From assembly GCF_003131185.1 (NCBI RefSeq), contig NZ_QFFU01000024.1, positions 1 through 64,000 of the forward strand: a stretch of DNA of 64,000 nucleotides. Reading direction: 5' to 3'. The DNA is from Pseudomonas ovata. GTDB taxonomy: Bacteria; Pseudomonadota; Gammaproteobacteria; Pseudomonadales; Pseudomonadaceae. Below, one piece after another: positions 24,083 through 33,463 of the stretch. Each line of letters starts with the position of its first letter. Positions within the stretch are counted from its first letter, which is position 1. The translations under genes were made by a program, and so were the position numbers. The notes beneath the pieces were generated by a model, which saw nothing but the letters and a program-made list of their open reading frames with translations, had not been told where the DNA came from and did not search any database.

Positions 24083-25297
24083 TCATTCAGGTGGCAAAGA
24101 GATCCCTTGAATTGCGGTGCGCATGCGGTCTAGAGCGTCTTGAAGAACCGAGCGTGGACACGCGAGATTCAGGCGAACACATCCATCGCCGTTATCGACG
24201 AACATTTCTCCTCCTTCAAAAATCACACCGGCTCGTTCTAGGAAAAAGCGAGTGAGATTTACCGATTCAGGGAAATAGGCCCGGACATCCAGCCATGCTA
24301 GGTAGGTTGCTTCAGGAATTACGAAGCGGGCTTCAGGTAAATATTTTCGTACGTAGTTGTCCAATAGAACAAAGTTGCCGTCCAGGTAAGTACGTAGATC
24401 CTCGAGCCAGGCTTCACCATCGCGGTAGGCACCAATGGCGGCAGCCAAGCTGACTGGATTAATGAACGGATAGTGCAAATCGTTCCAGCGCTCACGTAGC
24501 ACAGGGTCGGGAATAATTATGTTTGCAATCATCATCCCTGCGAGATTGAAAGTCTTGCTCACCGCCATACAAGTAATAATGTCTAGGGTTTCAGGAAATA
24601 GTTTAGCCAATGGCGTATGTTTGTAACCCTGGCGAAGAAGATCGCAATGGATTTCGTCTGATATTATCTTTATGTCGTTTGCCAGACAGATCTCTGTCAT
24701 TCGAACCAATTCGCCTTCTGTCCAACGCCGGCCGGTTGGGTTGTGCGGATGACATAGAAAGAACACCTTCACCGCTGGATCAGATGCATTTTTCTCGAAA
24801 TCTGCGAAGTCGACTTCGTAATGCCCGTCCTGTGCGACAAGCGGTGATGTGATAAAGGTTCGGCCGCTCTTAACGGCGGCATGCTTGAAGTATCCATAGG
24901 AGGGGCTAAGCGTCAGCACCTTGTCATCCGAGCCACACAAGTAGTGAATAAGCGCAAATAGAGCAGGTATGACGCCGAGCGAAACCATCATCTGCTCACG
25001 TGGAAAACTCCACCCATAGCGCCGCTCGCACCAGCCACGGAATGCGTCATAAAGCTGGTCATCAAGGTTCATCGTATAGCCGAATATTGGATGCCTAAGC
25101 CGATCTGCCATTGCGTCCAAGGCTGCCTGTGGGGCAGAAAACTGCATATCGGCGACCCACATCTGGATAATGTCTTCCGGTGCAATATCCAATGTAAGAG
25201 GTTCGCTACCTGGACTAAAAAGATACTTTTCATAGCCGTCGAGAGCTAAAGCGTTTGTCCCATCGCGCGGCAATAGAATGTTGAAATCATGGCCCAT
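24083..25297 (-). CDS. MalY/PatB-family PLP enzyme (C-S lyase or aminotransferase)
   Basis: A 404-residue fold-type I PLP protein. It has the MalY/PatB N-terminus (QMWVADMQFSAPQAALDAMA, HPIFGYT), the substrate/PLP region CHPHNPTGRRWTEGEL, the cofactor Asp in IISDEIHCDLL, and the Schiff-base Lys in MAVSKTFNLAGM. Members cleave cystathionine or cysteine conjugates to a thiol, pyruvate and ammonia, or act as aminotransferases. The gene lies beside a LysR regulator on the same strand, about 170 bp apart. Confidence 0.9.
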   Translation of the reverse strand: MGHDFNILLPRDGTNALALDGYEKYLFSPGSEPLTLDIAPEDIIQMWVADMQFSAPQAALDAMADRLRHPIFGYTMNLDDQLYDAFRGWCERRYGWSFPREQMMVSLGVIPALFALIHYLCGSDDKVLTLSPSYGYFKHAAVKSGRTFITSPLVAQDGHYEVDFADFEKNASDPAVKVFFLCHPHNPTGRRWTEGELVRMTEICLANDIKIISDEIHCDLLRQGYKHTPLAKLFPETLDIITCMAVSKTFNLAGMMIANIIIPDPVLRERWNDLHYPFINPVSLAAAIGAYRDGEAWLEDLRTYLDGNFVLLDNYVRKYLPEARFVIPEATYLAWLDVRAYFPESVNLTRFFLERAGVIFEGGEMFVDNGDGCVRLNLACPRSVLQDALDRMRTAIQGISLPPE

Positions 25298-25467
25298 CGG
25301 AAACAGTCCTCTTATGTGATGTGAAATTTAAGCCTGACAGTTGTGGCCGAAGGCCTAGAAACCAAATTGCATTACCGCCTGTTACGTTGCTGGGGAATCG
25401 GCTGGGCCATGGATGACTTCACCAGAGTCTTTCATGACGTGTCGGAAGCGGGCCCCATCAAGAGCGT

Positions 25468-26430
25468 TCACTCTAGAGTCGCGGTAATTGCCGAGTGATC
25501 ATTTTCAAAAGTGCATTTGCTTGCCTCGATGAGCACCCAGTCACGAAAGTCCCTTACCTTGGGCAGTTCGCTGAACTCAGTCCGATAGACGACGTAATAA
25601 GCCTGCGTCAGCGGACACTCCAACCCTTTATCAGCAAAGGGGCGGATCAGGCGCCCAGCAGCCAAGTCATCTCCCACCATCACGCTACGAGCTAGAGCAA
25701 GACCATGACCTTCTGCAGCCGCCTGCAGCACCGCAGCCGAGTTGTTGATCCTCAGTCCATGATTCGTAGGAATATGACTGAATCCAGATGCATCTAGCCA
25801 CATTCGCCAGGTTGGGTAATCCGGATTGTTGACCATAGTGAGGTCGTGAATAAGCGTGCACTCTCCTAACGCCTTAGGTGTCAACACTCCTTGTTGGAGA
25901 AGCGGAAAGTCAGGTGAGCAGACAGGAAATATCACTTCATCCATCAAGTGGACGGCTGTCAGCCCATTCCATTTTCCAGCCCCGTAGCGCACCCCGATAT
26001 CGACATGCTCAGTCTGAAAGTTTATTGCGCGGGGGTTGGTGTCCAGCAACACATTAATATTGGGAAAGGCCTGTTGGAATCGCTCAATGCGTGGCAGCAG
26101 CCATTTCGATGCAAAAGCGGGACTCACCGTTACCGTCAACTCAGCGTGTAAGCCTGCATCTTTCAGGCGGTCCAGCCCCATGCTCAAGCGAGCAAATCCT
26201 TCACGTATGTCCGGTAGCGCGGCTCGGGCCGCATCTGTGAGCAAGAGCCGCATAGCTCCACTTCCTAATCGGTTGAACAATGGCACCCCCAGCCAGGATT
26301 CCAATGCTCGTACTTGCTGTCCGACTGCTGCGGGCGTGACGTTCAGTTCGATTGCCGCAGCAGAGAAGCTCTGATGCCGGGCGGTCGCTTCAAAAGCGCG
26401 CAGCGCATTAAGATGAAGGGTGGCATTCAT
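25468..26430 (-). CDS. LysR-family regulator, GcvA-like
   Basis: A 320-residue LysR protein starting MNATLHLNALRAFEATARHQ; this ATG is chosen over one 84 bp upstream because the helix-turn-helix (SFSAAAIELNVTPAAVGQQV) then sits at the usual place. The effector domain follows (LTVTVSPAFASKWLLPRIER), typical of the GcvA group. It is divergent from the SDR gene at 26608 and probably controls that operon. Confidence 0.9.
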   Translation of the reverse strand: MNATLHLNALRAFEATARHQSFSAAAIELNVTPAAVGQQVRALESWLGVPLFNRLGSGAMRLLLTDAARAALPDIREGFARLSMGLDRLKDAGLHAELTVTVSPAFASKWLLPRIERFQQAFPNINVLLDTNPRAINFQTEHVDIGVRYGAGKWNGLTAVHLMDEVIFPVCSPDFPLLQQGVLTPKALGECTLIHDLTMVNNPDYPTWRMWLDASGFSHIPTNHGLRINNSAAVLQAAAEGHGLALARSVMVGDDLAAGRLIRPFADKGLECPLTQAYYVVYRTEFSELPKVRDFRDWVLIEASKCTFENDHSAITATLE

Positions 26431-26607
26431 TGATAGTTTTTCTTTCTCGTAAATAAAATTTTTCTGCGTTGATACAGTAAAAATACTAGCTAAAGATACG
26501 CATCTGTAACGCAATCTCGCAAATAGAAAGTATCAGCTACCCAGAATTCGGAAAGGGCTGCTTTTGCACAAGATTTTTAGTACGCAGCCAACGTTGGAGA
26601 AAGGGGA

Positions 26608-27381
26608 ATGAAGATTTTTTTCAAAAAGGTAGCGATCGTCACTGGTGGCAGTTCCGGTATCGGTAAGGAAGTTGCCAAGCGTCTGGTCAACGCAGGTGCA
26701 GCAGTCGTCATCGGAGGCCGTGACTCCGCAAAGCTTCTCGACGTGGGTCGTGAGATTGATCCATCCGGAAAGCAGGTGCGCACATTGGCCGGTGATATTG
26801 CCGAGCCCGCCCATGCACAGGCCCTTGTCGAGTTGGCGGTAAAGGATTTCGGCGGGCTAGACATCCTTATCAGCAATGCGGGTGTTTTCAATCCCAAGCC
26901 CTTTCTGGACGTCAGCCCCCAAGAGTACGACTGGTTTCTCGACACGATCTTGAAGGGGAAATTCTTCATGGCGCAGGCGGCCGCCAAAGCCATGGTGACG
27001 CGTGGCGGCGGTGCTATCGTACAGACCGGTTCGTTATGGGCAATCCAGGCCATCGGCGCCACTCCGTCTGCCGCGTATTCGGCGGCAAACGCTGGGGTAC
27101 ATGCGTTAACTCGCAATCTTGCCATTGAGCTCGCCGGATCGAAAATCCGCATCAACACAGTGGCTCCGGCTGTGGTTGAGACCCCGGTTTACAGCACCTT
27201 TATGACCGCAGACGAGGTAAAAGCGGTGCTGCCGACCTTCAATGCTTTCCATCCACTGGGCCGCAATGGGCAGCCTTCTGATGTTGCTAAAGCAATCTTA
27301 TTTCTTGCCTCTGACGAGGCAGCATGGATTACCGGCACCATTTTGCCGGTCGATGGCGGCGTCACTGCCGGCCGCAACTGA
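26608..27381 (+). CDS. SDR-family oxidoreductase lacking the catalytic lysine
   Basis: A 257-residue classical short-chain dehydrogenase/reductase. It has the cofactor loop TGGSSGIG (12-19), an NAG motif (ISNAG), Ser in QTGSLWA, the active-site Tyr in AAYSAANAG, and the C-terminal DGG end. The classical YxxxK is Y-S-A-A-N here (AAC codon), so the catalytic Lys is Asn. Either the enzyme uses another mechanism, has lost activity, or binds ligand only. It is followed 14 bp later by an AhpD-like gene. Confidence 0.88.
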   Translation: MKIFFKKVAIVTGGSSGIGKEVAKRLVNAGAAVVIGGRDSAKLLDVGREIDPSGKQVRTLAGDIAEPAHAQALVELAVKDFGGLDILISNAGVFNPKPFLDVSPQEYDWFLDTILKGKFFMAQAAAKAMVTRGGGAIVQTGSLWAIQAIGATPSAAYSAANAGVHALTRNLAIELAGSKIRINTVAPAVVETPVYSTFMTADEVKAVLPTFNAFHPLGRNGQPSDVAKAILFLASDEAAWITGTILPVDGGVTAGRN

Positions 27382-27395
27382 GAGGTAACAACTAA

Positions 27396-27731
27396 ATGAA
27401 TGACTGGAACAAGTACTCAACCGAACTGATGCAAAACGTTGGTCAGTTTGCCAAGCTCGCACCTGACACCATGCGCGGCCTCAACACAATCGGCAGCACG
27501 CCCGCCAAGCATCTGGAGCCAAAGATTCATGAACTGATTGCCCTGTCTGTAGCCATAAGCACGCGTTGTGACGGCTGCATTGCGGTACATGTGCAGGCTG
27601 CACTGAAACATGGTGCGACCCGTGAGGAAATCGCCGAGGCACTGAGCGTGGCAATCGCGTTGAATGCCGGCGCCGCCCTGGTGTATACGGCGCGAGTATT
27701 TGATGCGATATCGGCATTCGAAAAACCGTGA
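27396..27731 (+). CDS. AhpD-like carboxymuconolactone decarboxylase-family protein
   Basis: A 111-residue CMD-family protein with CDGCIAVH (CxxC plus His) in the middle and helical repeats on either side. It is transcribed with the SDR gene, and the pair is opposite a LysR regulator. Such SDR-AhpD pairs are seen in stress or quinone-handling operons; the substrate is unknown. Confidence 0.85.
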   Translation: MNDWNKYSTELMQNVGQFAKLAPDTMRGLNTIGSTPAKHLEPKIHELIALSVAISTRCDGCIAVHVQAALKHGATREEIAEALSVAIALNAGAALVYTARVFDAISAFEKP

Positions 27732-27891
27732 TCGGAGCGTGTTGAGGGCGAGTCCCAATACACGCGCTTTTCGCGCTCAAGATCGAGACGGTCAATCTGA
27801 AAAGCTGCGTTGATCGTCTCGTCGGCTTATACAAATGAACAACGACCAATGCTGTGACTAACCATCGAACAGCGCCCCCTCCGTTATCGCA

Positions 27892-28195
27892 CTAGGTTTT
27901 GTACGAAAAGTATTGCGGCGTACAACGGAGGCTACAGGCCATTGTGACCATGGCCGCAAACCTTCTCATCAGCTTGTCGTAACGAGTGCCTATTCTCCAT
28001 TTCTCCTTTAGCTAGCCAAGCATTCGCTCGATGATGTTCCGCGGCCGATACTTTGGACGGTAGCAAGACCGGCATTTGCGTAGCATGACGCATAGAGAAA
28101 TCATCGGCTGCATTCGGTAACGGTCGCAATAGCGAGCAGGTGTTCTGCGTCACAGCCTTTGTCAGCCAGTAATCCGGTGCACAGCGTCAAGTAAA
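27892..28195 (-). pseudogene. IS5-family transposase remnant
   Basis: Read from the minus strand in several frames: LLADKGCDAEHL, then MLRKCRSCYRPKYRPRN, IERMLG, and the tail RYDKL, FAAMVTMACSLRCT and QYFSYKT-stop. Frameshifts divide the pieces. The last 93 bp match the remnant at 11810-11902 closely, in opposite orientation. Confidence 0.75.
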
Positions 28196-28204
28196 AAACG
28201 AGGG

Positions 28205-28787
28205 AAAGCCCCCTGCCCTGGACGATCATGAGACTAAGGCTCTGCTCGAGGCACCGGATGCAAATACGCTGAAGCGACGAAGCGGCACCGAAACCTGGCT
28301 ATTCTCGTCGTGTTGCTATATCGCGGTCTGAGTCGTTAAGAAACCCAATTCGTGGTCCGCGATATCCGAAAACGCCGAGAGGTCAAGCACCTCCAGGTCC
28401 ACGGCAAGGGCGGTAAGCTGCGCTTTATTCTGCTGCCCCCCTAACCATCGAACGGATCTATAGGTATCTGGAAAAGTCCGGCCACTACCTGGTCGACAGC
28501 AAAGCCCCCTTGTTTTTGCCTCTTCGGGGCCAGGCGACCGGGTCGACATTAGCGCCAATGGTATCTACGCCTTGGTGGGCCATTACGCGAAAATCGCCGG
28601 CATCGAGGTCGCGGGCCTCGGCGTGCATGGCCTGCGCGCGACGGCAGCGACCAATGCCCTGGAGCATGAGACGGACATCGCCAAGGTCCAGGCCTGGCTG
28701 GGTCATGTCAACATCGGCACGACCAAGATCTATGATCGGCGGCAGAACCGGCCTGAGGATTCACCGACCTACATAGTGAGGTATTGA
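28205..28787 (+). pseudogene. Tyrosine recombinase, eroded copy 3 (opposite strand)
   Basis: Similarity to the intact recombinase starts at GKPPALDDHETKALLEAPDA and continues through shifted frames; it is clean from ISANGIYALVGHYAK to the stop at 28787, keeping the HxxR (GVHGLRATAATN) and the Tyr motif (TTKIYDRRQNRPED). The N-terminal half is missing, cut by the IS5 remnant. Confidence 0.8.
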
Positions 28788-28834
28788 AAGCTCATCTTAT
28801 GCCGAGGTTTTCAAAGGTTCTTCGCTGGCCTTCC

Positions 28835-29000
28835 TGACTGGCAGCAATCGGCCAGCAGCAGACATTCATCGATCGCAAAAGACAGGCACTCATGCCCTGT
28901 TCGATCAACGCAAGCTCGCCTCTCTGCGCCCACAATAGGCCGATTGCTGCCTATCGCCAACGTCAGCGTTGGGTCTATTGCAGCCGATAGTGATCGAATA
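28835..29000. repeat. REP-like inverted repeats
   Basis: GGCAGCAATCGGCC (from 28840) and GGCCGATTGCTGCC (28932-28945) are inverted copies, and GCAGCCGATAGT follows near 28980. Extragenic palindromes of Pseudomonas have this cggcc-centred form. The stretch is otherwise gene-free. Confidence 0.6.
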
Positions 29001-29090
29001 AAAAATCCGTCCCCTTTCTGGCTCTTTGCTGTCTTTCTGGTAAAAAGATGGCTTAATGATGGCTACATTGAAACGCGTGAGATGTAATCC

Positions 29091-30101
29091 ATGGAATACT
29101 TGGCTAGGATCTGCTTTAACTCTCAAGGATGGCGGCGTCCCACCGGCGAGGCACGATTGCTTGAGCTTGCCAGCCCGCCCTCTTTTTCGCGGATGTTCGG
29201 CTACGGCCACGAAGAATGGTTGTTCCGGTTTGATTGGCTAATTGATGGCTGGCAGTACGGTTTTTTGCAAGGCGTGAATAATAGTCGCTCCACTGTTGCA
29301 GGCATGGAAGAGGCAGTCGACGTCACCCTATATACTTGTGAACCTTCGTCACAACGTCGATATGTCGCCAAAATTCTGGATGTTGAATGCCTCAGTTATT
29401 CACAATCCAAAGCCATTCATGCTCAGTTTGTTGCTAATGGCTGGCTGGCCGATATGCAGGCCGATATCGTGGCAGTGAATGGAGACGTTTCTACATTAGG
29501 GGATCCGAACTGGGTTAGCGGGATGATCAACGTACGTTTTCGTCAAGAGAATGTACGGTGGTATCCAGCGAACACTTATGCTGAGGACGGTGAATACGTA
29601 CGAACTCTGCGACGATACCAGTTCAACGAGATCAAAAACCTCGCCCAAGCTCCGCTTGTTGACCGAATCCGCATGAATCGTAACGGTCGGCCGGATGCAC
29701 CGAATCAAAATCCTTTTTTTCGCAGCGGTTCTGCCGGAAAAATATGCACACCCGAGCACGGGCTGATTCAAGCTAAGTTGCTGGAAGAATTGAAAGCTGA
29801 ATACTCGAACGCGGACATTAGCTGCGAAAAAGATTTTGTAGACATCACCGTTGAAACACCCAGCGAGAGAATTCTATTTGAAATAAAATCTGATGTAGTC
29901 CCGCGTACCGTGCTTCGACTGGCGGTTGGACAGCTGCTTGAATACGGCTTTTACTATCCCTCGCAGGATGAGGATTCCCATAGGGTGACGCGACTGGTTG
30001 CGGTTGGGCGCAAAGCCATGTCACATGAAGATCAAGCGTATCTGAAGTGTTTGCAGCAGAAGTTCAATCTACCCTTGGAATATCGTGTTGTGGTCATCTG
30101 A
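29091..30101 (+). CDS. Putative PD-(D/E)xK nuclease with an unknown N-terminal domain
   Basis: A 336-residue protein. The C-terminal third shows a nuclease-type core: helix with Glu (HGLIQAKLLEELKAEY), Asp251 in CEKDFVDITVE, Glu264-x-Lys266 in ILFEIKSD, then RLAVGQLLEYGFYY, the Q-x3-Y helix seen in restriction-like nucleases. The N-terminal 190 residues (HEEWLFRFDWLIDGWQYGFL near 40) are not recognised and could be a DNA- or ligand-sensing module. It is followed by a HEPN-like gene and lies between REP-like repeats and an IS66 element, a common setting for defence genes. The function is inferred only from motifs. Confidence 0.6.
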   Translation: MEYLARICFNSQGWRRPTGEARLLELASPPSFSRMFGYGHEEWLFRFDWLIDGWQYGFLQGVNNSRSTVAGMEEAVDVTLYTCEPSSQRRYVAKILDVECLSYSQSKAIHAQFVANGWLADMQADIVAVNGDVSTLGDPNWVSGMINVRFRQENVRWYPANTYAEDGEYVRTLRRYQFNEIKNLAQAPLVDRIRMNRNGRPDAPNQNPFFRSGSAGKICTPEHGLIQAKLLEELKAEYSNADISCEKDFVDITVETPSERILFEIKSDVVPRTVLRLAVGQLLEYGFYYPSQDEDSHRVTRLVAVGRKAMSHEDQAYLKCLQQKFNLPLEYRVVVI

Positions 30102-30177
30102 ACATAATCTTTCAAAGCCAAAAATATTCTTTTCAGTCAGCAGGTTTGGGTTTTGAGAGAATTCAGGAGTGAATATT

Positions 30178-31137
30178 ATGATGGACAAATTAAATCTTGC
30201 TTGCAATATAAAACTAACTGAGCAAAATGAAAAATATCGGCACATCCAGAGCTATATATTCTTTCGCTCTCTGATGGGAGCTGTCCAACAAAATCACCAA
30301 GCATTAATTCTCGATCTAAAAAACTTGCAGAACCTCAGCATTAGTACCGATCAAAGTACCATTTTTGACAAGCGAAGTCGGGTGCAGAACTCACTATTAA
30401 ACCTCCTGAACTCACACAAATTATTTATCGATATATTAAAGCGAAATCATGAAAAAAATGATCCAAAGATGTATGCTCGCTTTAAGGTCGTCGCCTCTCA
30501 TTATTATGATGAAGATTTCAACTATCGAATGTTTGAGGTGCTACGAAACTATTGCCAACACGCCAGCACTGCGCCAATAGACATTTTTTCGGACTTTGAA
30601 GGCACCACGTACATCTTCATCAATAAGCAGGAACTAAGCAAAGACAAAAAAATCTTAAAGAAGATTGAAAAGGAGCTAGAGTCGCCATTTCATATCGAGT
30701 TTAACTCGATAGTTCTTGAGTGGATTTCTACCGTATCGCACATCTATGGATTAGTTTTAGATTATTTTGCCTACCGGGCAGGTCTAGTTATAAATGATTA
30801 CTTAGATCACCTAAACAGGGATGTGATGGCTTTAAAATCTGACCCATTGGTTGCTGAGACAATGCGATCTGTAGAGATCAAAATCATAAAGACTAGGATG
30901 CTATTTCCAGTCCTGCCAGATCCTAAAATGATTTGTAAGGAAATTGTGGAAAGACTTGTAAGCCCAGAGCGTGCCAACAGATATTCAGAGATGAAGGAGA
31001 TTTTTTTGGGCATAAGGTCTTCGAAAAACTCATCTAGACGAATGAAGAAACTCGGGGCGAAATTTGATTTTCCGAAATTTGACACTCTATTTATAAAAAC
31101 TCTTAACAAGTTTTTGAATGGTGATGGACCTTTCTGA
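30178..31137 (+). CDS. HEPN-like protein of unknown function
   Basis: A 319-residue helical protein. ATG 30178 is chosen because GGAG lies about 9 bp before it; a GTG at 30169 is also possible. Near residues 123-128 it has FEVLRNYCQHAS, an R-x4-H motif of the kind that forms the active site of HEPN ribonucleases. The gene is much richer in A and T than the flanks, with many AAA and ATA codons. It follows the nuclease-like gene by 76 bp in the same direction, so the two may act together. Confidence 0.6.
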   Translation: MMDKLNLACNIKLTEQNEKYRHIQSYIFFRSLMGAVQQNHQALILDLKNLQNLSISTDQSTIFDKRSRVQNSLLNLLNSHKLFIDILKRNHEKNDPKMYARFKVVASHYYDEDFNYRMFEVLRNYCQHASTAPIDIFSDFEGTTYIFINKQELSKDKKILKKIEKELESPFHIEFNSIVLEWISTVSHIYGLVLDYFAYRAGLVINDYLDHLNRDVMALKSDPLVAETMRSVEIKIIKTRMLFPVLPDPKMICKEIVERLVSPERANRYSEMKEIFLGIRSSKNSSRRMKKLGAKFDFPKFDTLFIKTLNKFLNGDGPF

Positions 31138-31223
31138 AGCCTTCTGCCGTATGGATTCAGGATAATCTGTCGGGATTTATTATTTACGGTACCTGCCATT
31201 GGAGACACATCGAGCGGCTGCTT

Positions 31224-31299
31224 CTGGCCGACTGCTGCCCTTCATGACCGGCGGATTTCGACCCATAACAGCCCCTCGCGAAAAGCAGCAGTCGGCCAG
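31224..31299. repeat. REP-like inverted repeat
   Basis: CTGGCCGACTGCTGC (31224-31238) and GCAGCAGTCGGCCAG (31285-31299) are perfect 15-bp inverted copies, 46 bp apart, between two genes. This is a Pseudomonas-type extragenic palindrome. Confidence 0.75.
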
Positions 31300-31301
31300 G
31301 A

Positions 31302-31444
31302 TCAGCCGTTGAACAGATATACGACCAGGCGTTTGGACGGGCTCACAATGATCACGCCAATCCGGCCAAAGGCGTAGTAGCTTCCTGGGGCATTGATAAT
31401 GGCGTCAACCTCACTAATGACTGACGGATCGACATCAGTGCAAA
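31302..31444 (-). pseudogene. C-terminal fragment of a membrane protein gene split by IS66
   Basis: When the IS66 element and one target duplication are removed, the frame of the N-terminal fragment (33464-33895) continues here: after YGFCT comes DVDPSVISEVDAIINAPGSY and FGRIGVIIVSPSKRLVVYLF, ending at the stop at 31302. The two pieces give a protein of about 188 residues. Confidence 0.8.
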
Positions 31445-31528
31445 GTAAGCGCTCCATGAACCCCACATTCCAAGCGCTTATCTGATGCTCGATGCTGTGC
31501 TCCCGATTCTCTCAGGAGCCCGTTCGCC

Positions 31529-31888
31529 ATGATGCGACCCGACGCCAAAGTCGAAAAAGTCTATCTCTACCCCAAACCCGTCGACTTCCGAAAATCCATT
31601 GACGGCCTGGCTGCCCTGGTCGAGTTGGATATCAAGGTCGCAGTCTTTGACCCAGTGCTTTTTGTTTTCCTCAACAAGCCACGCAACCGCGTGAAGATCT
31701 TGTACTGGGAACGCAACGGCTTCTGCCTTTGGCTCAAGCGCCTGGAGTCCGAACGTTTCAAAACATCGCCTGACGTGACGGACGAAGCGATTGTGCTGAC
31801 TGTCCAGGAACTCAACTGGATGCTCGACGGTTTTGACCTCTGGCGTAACCGTCCTCATCAGGTTTTGACGCCGCGATTCGTGGCCTGA
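31529..31888 (+). CDS. tnpB: IS66-family TnpB
   Basis: A 119-residue accessory protein with the IS66 Orf2 pattern: KVYLYPKPVDFRKSIDGLAA, then FLNKPRNRVKILYWERNGFC and LWLKRLESERF. It is needed for transposition together with TnpC. The start ATG is preceded by CAGGAG. Confidence 0.93.
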   Translation: MMRPDAKVEKVYLYPKPVDFRKSIDGLAALVELDIKVAVFDPVLFVFLNKPRNRVKILYWERNGFCLWLKRLESERFKTSPDVTDEAIVLTVQELNWMLDGFDLWRNRPHQVLTPRFVA

Positions 31889-31906
31889 TTCGGTATAATC
31901 CAGGGC

Positions 31907-33418
31907 ATGAAATCCATGCCCGACAACCTTCCCGACGATCTCCAACTGCTCAAGCAAATGCTTGCGAAGATGCAGTCGCGGGTCGGTTTTCTTGAAGAGG
32001 AAAACGCGCTGCTGCGTCAGCGCTTGTTCGGACGTAAGTCCGAGCAGACGGCTGATCCTGCCACGCCTCAGCTAGCCCTTTTTAATGAAGCAGAAAGCAT
32101 CGCGGACATTGCCGACGAAGACACGGAAGAAGAGGTCGTCGCACCCGCCAAGCGCCGTGGCAAGCGCAAGCCGCTGCCCGCTGGCCTTCCGCGCATCGAG
32201 GTCATCCACGAACTGCCCGAACATGAGCTGATTTGCACCTGCGGCTGCCGCAAGCATGCCATCGGTGAGGAGATCAGCGAGCAGCTTGAAATCGTCCCGA
32301 TGCAGATCCGTGTCATCAAACACGTCCGCAAAGTCTATGGTTGCCGCGACTGCGAAACCGCTCCGGTCACTGCGGACAAGCCAGCTCAGTTGATTGAAAA
32401 AAGCATGGCCAGCCCGAGCGTTCTGGCGATGTTGCTGACCACCAAGTATGTGGACGGCTTGCCGCTTCATCGATTTGAAAAAGTATTAGGTCGCCACGGC
32501 ATTGATATCCCTCGCCAGACCTTGGCACGCTGGGTTATCCAGTGCGGCGAGCACTTCCAGCCGCTGCTGAATTTAATGCGCGATAGCCTATTGGCCAGCC
32601 GCGTCATCCACTGCGATGAAACGCGGGTGCAGGTGTTGAAAGAGCCTGACCGCGAGCCAAGCAGTCAGTCGTGGATGTGGGTGCAAACCGGCGGCCCGCC
32701 GGATAAGCCGGTGATCCTTTTTGACTACTCCACCAGCCGTGCGCAGGAGGTACCGACTCGCCTGCTCGATGGCTATCGTGGTTACGTCATGACTGATGAT
32801 TATGCCGGTTACAACGCGCTGGGCGCCCAAGCTGGAGTTGAGCGTTTAGGATGCTGGGCCCATGCGCGTCGTAAATTTGTTGAAGCGCAGAAAGTGCAGC
32901 CCAAAGGTAAAACAGGACGCGCGGATATCGCGCTGAATATGATCAACAAGCTTTACGGCATCGAACGCGACCTAAAGACTTGCGGCGACACTGAACGCAA
33001 GATCGGCCGTCACGAACAAAGCCTGTCGATACTGGCGCAGTTGAAAAGCTGGATCGAAAAGACGCAGCCACAGGTCACCGCTCAGAACGCCCTGGGCAAG
33101 GCTATCAGTTACCTCGCCAGTAACTGGAGCAAGCTGGAGCGATACGTCGAGGAAGGCTACCTGCCGCTCGACAATAACGCCGCTGAACGCGCGATCCGCC
33201 CCTTCGTGATCGGAAGAAAAAACTGGCTGTTTAGCGACACGCCCAAGGGCGCGACGGCCAGTGCTCAACTTTACAGCCTGGTCGAGACCGCCAAAGCCAA
33301 CGGCCAGGAGCCCTATGCGTGGCTGCGCCACGCACTCGAACGCCTACCGACGGCGACATCGGTTGAAGACTACGAAGCCTTGCTGCCGTGGAACTGCTCA
33401 CCTGCATCGCCTAGCTGA
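31907..33418 (+). CDS. tnpC: IS66-family TnpC transposase
   Basis: A 503-residue transposase. The N-terminal leucine-zipper helix (LLKQMLAKMQSRVGFLEEEN) and basic region lead to the zinc-binding CTCGCRKH and YGCRDCE segments, then the DDE domain: Asp in VIHCDETRVQVL, Asp in VMTDDYAGYNAL, CWAHARRKF, and Glu in PLDNNAAERAIRPFVIGRKN. The C-terminal part is AKANGQEPYAWLRHALERLP. Confidence 0.95.
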   Translation: MKSMPDNLPDDLQLLKQMLAKMQSRVGFLEEENALLRQRLFGRKSEQTADPATPQLALFNEAESIADIADEDTEEEVVAPAKRRGKRKPLPAGLPRIEVIHELPEHELICTCGCRKHAIGEEISEQLEIVPMQIRVIKHVRKVYGCRDCETAPVTADKPAQLIEKSMASPSVLAMLLTTKYVDGLPLHRFEKVLGRHGIDIPRQTLARWVIQCGEHFQPLLNLMRDSLLASRVIHCDETRVQVLKEPDREPSSQSWMWVQTGGPPDKPVILFDYSTSRAQEVPTRLLDGYRGYVMTDDYAGYNALGAQAGVERLGCWAHARRKFVEAQKVQPKGKTGRADIALNMINKLYGIERDLKTCGDTERKIGRHEQSLSILAQLKSWIEKTQPQVTAQNALGKAISYLASNWSKLERYVEEGYLPLDNNAAERAIRPFVIGRKNWLFSDTPKGATASAQLYSLVETAKANGQEPYAWLRHALERLPTATSVEDYEALLPWNCSPASPS

Positions 33419-33463
33419 GCGCGCCACCCATATTGAGCACGGTGGGGTTTATGGAGCGCTTAC

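Larger units (their letters stand above)
31445..33463 (+). mobile_element. IS66-family insertion sequence with 8-bp target duplication
   Basis: Length 2019 bp. Ends read inward GTAAGCGCTCCATGAACCCC (left) and GTAAGCGCTCCATAAACCCC (right), one mismatch in 20. AGTGCAAA is duplicated on both sides (31437-31444 and 33464-33471), the 8-bp size typical of IS66. It carries tnpB and tnpC but no tnpA, as in the ISBst12 subgroup. The insertion splits a minus-strand gene and looks recent. Confidence 0.92.
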
